Below are positions 62,324 to 64,000 of a DNA stretch of 64,000 nucleotides, one piece after another. Both the position numbers and the translations under genes were made by a program. Below the pieces are notes generated by a model that ran no database searches, had not been told where the DNA came from, and worked only from the letters and a program-made list of their open reading frames with translations. The stretch is from Archegozetes longisetosus. Lineage: Eukaryota; Arthropoda; Arachnida; Sarcoptiformes; Trhypochthoniidae. The number at the start of each line of letters is the position of its first letter. Within the stretch, counting starts at the first letter, position 1. Location: NCBI GenBank assembly GCA_018873245.2, contig JAEMBT020000007.1, positions 8,749,129-8,813,128 on the forward strand, in the 5' to 3' direction.

Positions 62324-63608
62324 TTATTTAATTTTGGCTTTCTTGGCCACTTTAGATGCGGCGATAAGAGCTTTACGTTCAGCTTCCGTTTCTTCAAATA
62401 TAATTGTCGGTTCATCAAATGCATGCAATTCTTTATCATGGATATCCTCAGGCAATGGTTCTTTTGCTTCTTTGGGATAATAAGTCGGAAAAGGTGGGGG
62501 GTTTTCAGGTGAATATCTCCTAAAAGAGTAATGAGAAAGTTAAACCTATTATTAAAATGATGGAAGGATTTAACAAACTTTTCATCAACAGTGGTGTCAT
62601 GAATATTACACCACGAATGACAGGGACCGGGAACAGCAGGTCCATGAACCCAAATCACATTATATTTAGTGTTGATTCTCCAAATCTTGAGTCCTTTGAT
62701 AGTCCTTCGTTCGTTTCCCATATGTCCGGGCATTTTGGTTCCCTTCAAGGGTCCCATCAGTTTGCGACCTCTGCCGATACTGCCGACACGTCTGTGAGCT
62801 TTAGTAACGCCTCTGTGTTTGAGTTGTCCCTTAAACTTCCATCGCTTAATCACTCCCTGGAAGCCATGATCGATAGTTCGACCCGAAACGTCCACATAAT
62901 CACCAACTCTGAAGTGAGTCGCATATAAAGGAGTTCCAGGAGCCAGCTTTGCGTTATCGCTGATGAAAAATCGCGTCAACTTATTCTTAGGCATAACTCC
63001 CGCCTCATTGAACAATCCAAGATAAGCCGCCGCGAAATTTCGTGGGTCAGCACCTTCTGCGCCGACCACCATTACAGACATTCCCGCCACGGATTGAACC
63101 GATAGAATGGACGACATATTTCTTCCCACTCTTCTGCTGAGTGATATTTGATGACGTGATTGTCAACAACTTGTAAAACAGTTGTGAGCAATCGTTTGCC
63201 AGTCTTTGTCCACATCGGGTAGTTTCCAATCTTTCTGGCAATAACTCCACATCTTTTTGATCCCGGAGTGTATTGTCCTCTTTCTAATTGTTCTGCTTTT
63301 AGTGGACTTTCACCAGGCTTTAGTTCATATTTATCTTTGATATAATCGTCAACAAACTCCTTGTTGTCTTTAGTCAAATAGTTTTTATGCGGAACTTCTC
63401 TTTTGTTCTTTTGTGGCCACCAGCTGAATGGGTGCGTCTTGCGGCGCTTTCGGGTTCGAGCGTTACAATGCGCTGAAGCACTCTGACACAACGTCACCGT
63501 CGATGGTAATAACAAGTTTCTATTGTAGTATATGTTTTGCTGATATACTTGTGATACATTTCTTATTATTTGCGAATGAGTGCAAGATATTAATGGACGA
63601 AAAGACAT
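62324..63608 (-). CDS. MRPL3: Mitochondrial ribosomal protein uL3m, with one local frame break
   Basis: Exons 63608-62579 and 62519-62324 on the minus strand. The start is the ATG at 63608; upstream frame is open, but the next ATG up is out of frame. A mitochondrial presequence is followed by the uL3 domain: KRCGVIARKIGNYPMWTKTG, LQVVDNHVIKY, then PGTPLYATHFRVGDYVDVSG, GFQGVIKRWKFKGQ, GHMGNERRT and KIWRINTKYNVIWVHGPAVP. Exon 2 gives RYSPENPPPFPTYYP and a Lys/Ala-rich end. The frame changes near 63138 at a run of three G (minus strand). One more G joins HSAEEW to GRNMSS and gives 408 codons. Divergent from URI1. Confidence 0.92.
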
Positions 63609-63882
63609 TTTCTTTAAACTAATTTCTATAAGACTCTCATTCAATACATCGATGAGTATCCTCTGATAAGTACAGTTTGTCAGAAATTTTTATAGATTGA
63701 ATCTTATTTTCAGTCAATTCAAATGTCTACAAAATAGAAGACATGAATGGAAATCACGTGTATTTGTTTTGCTTTTTATCACAGCATTCAATTATTTTTG
63801 TGAATAAAAATTTTCAACTTGTTTCAAGTCTAAATTTTGAGTCAATCTTTAATAATATTTAAAAAATATAACGTAAAAAGTG
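63609..63882. promoter_or_regulatory. Short divergent 5' region of MRPL3 and URI1
   Basis: 274 bases separate the two start codons. AT-rich, with no motif firmly identified. Confidence 0.4.
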
Positions 63883-64000
63883 ATGGAATTGAGTGGTTTG
63901 TATAAACTAAGTGATAAGACAAGACAGGATTTGATGAATTGTGAAGCAAAGATTCAAAATTGGGTTAAATTCAAAAGTGATTACAAGGCTTTAGAGGAAA
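63883..64000 (+). CDS. URI1: URI1-type unconventional prefoldin, N-terminal end only
   Basis: The frame opens at ATG 63883 and stays open to the window end (39 codons). The segment QDLMNCEAKIQNWVKFKSDY, followed by KALEE, matches the first helix of the URI prefoldin alpha subunit, which has the pattern NC..IQ.WKK...DY.AL.ERL. URI binds RPB5 and acts in assembly of RNA polymerases and TOR signalling. The rest lies beyond the window, so the assignment rests on one helix. Confidence 0.6.
   Translation, partial: MELSGLYKLSDKTRQDLMNCEAKIQNWVKFKSDYKALEE

Noticed and set aside
1-64000. tRNA, rRNA or CRISPR features
   Set aside because: No B-box-like GGTTCGAATCC context, rRNA core or spaced direct repeats were noticed by eye; a covariance-model scan would be needed to be certain.

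Overview
The window is nuclear DNA from an arthropod, most likely an acariform mite (inference). It is strongly AT-rich. Its genes are split by short GT-AG introns, mostly about 60-140 bases. It carries a short (AACCT)n tract, which is the arthropod TTAGG telomere repeat, two Gly/Tyr-rich cuticle-type genes, and many small degraded transposable elements. Almost every gene was rebuilt by joining exons. In each finished model the summed exon length is a multiple of three, in four cases only after allowing for one local indel that is described.

Layout. 0-5 kb: mostly empty, with a weak chain of candidate exons on the minus strand at the left edge. 5-16 kb, all plus: a zona pellucida (ZP) membrane protein, the eIF2alpha kinase GCN2, and a small CUB-LDLa membrane protein. 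16-21 kb: gene-poor, with a 42-codon Cys-rich membrane micropeptide gene on the minus strand. 21-24 kb: RABIF (minus) head-to-head with PSME3IP1 (plus), then NDUFB9 (minus), then a telomere-like tract and a GAACCY hexamer satellite. 25.9-33.8 kb: CARMIL and a SOCS6/7-type gene, both plus. 34-39 kb: decayed sequence, including the tail of a non-LTR retrotransposon and an unidentified pseudogene. 39-45.5 kb: two GYG-rich cuticle-type genes flanking a palindromic mariner derivative. 46-64 kb: a compact housekeeping block in which neighbours mostly alternate strand: WARS(-), TMX3(+), PDP(-), GCSH(+), DYNLRB(-), RP9(+), GOT2(+), MRPL3(-), URI1(+, cut by the window end).

How the genes relate. Five of them encode mitochondrial proteins: NDUFB9, PDP, GCSH, GOT2 and MRPL3. 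PDP and GCSH are divergent and both serve lipoyl-dependent complexes. Several start-to-start intergenic gaps are short (200-440 bases) and probably hold bidirectional promoters.

Points that most deserve a second look: (1) the 42-aa Cys-rich micropeptide with a perfect Kozak context; (2) a 588-bp palindrome built from two inverted copies of a mariner transposase C-terminus with matching terminal inverted repeats and flanking TA; (3) families of short fold-back elements sitting inside introns; (4) four conserved genes each broken by a single small indel in a homopolymer or dinucleotide run, which suggests consensus errors rather than dead genes; (5) a CHHC active site in TMX3.
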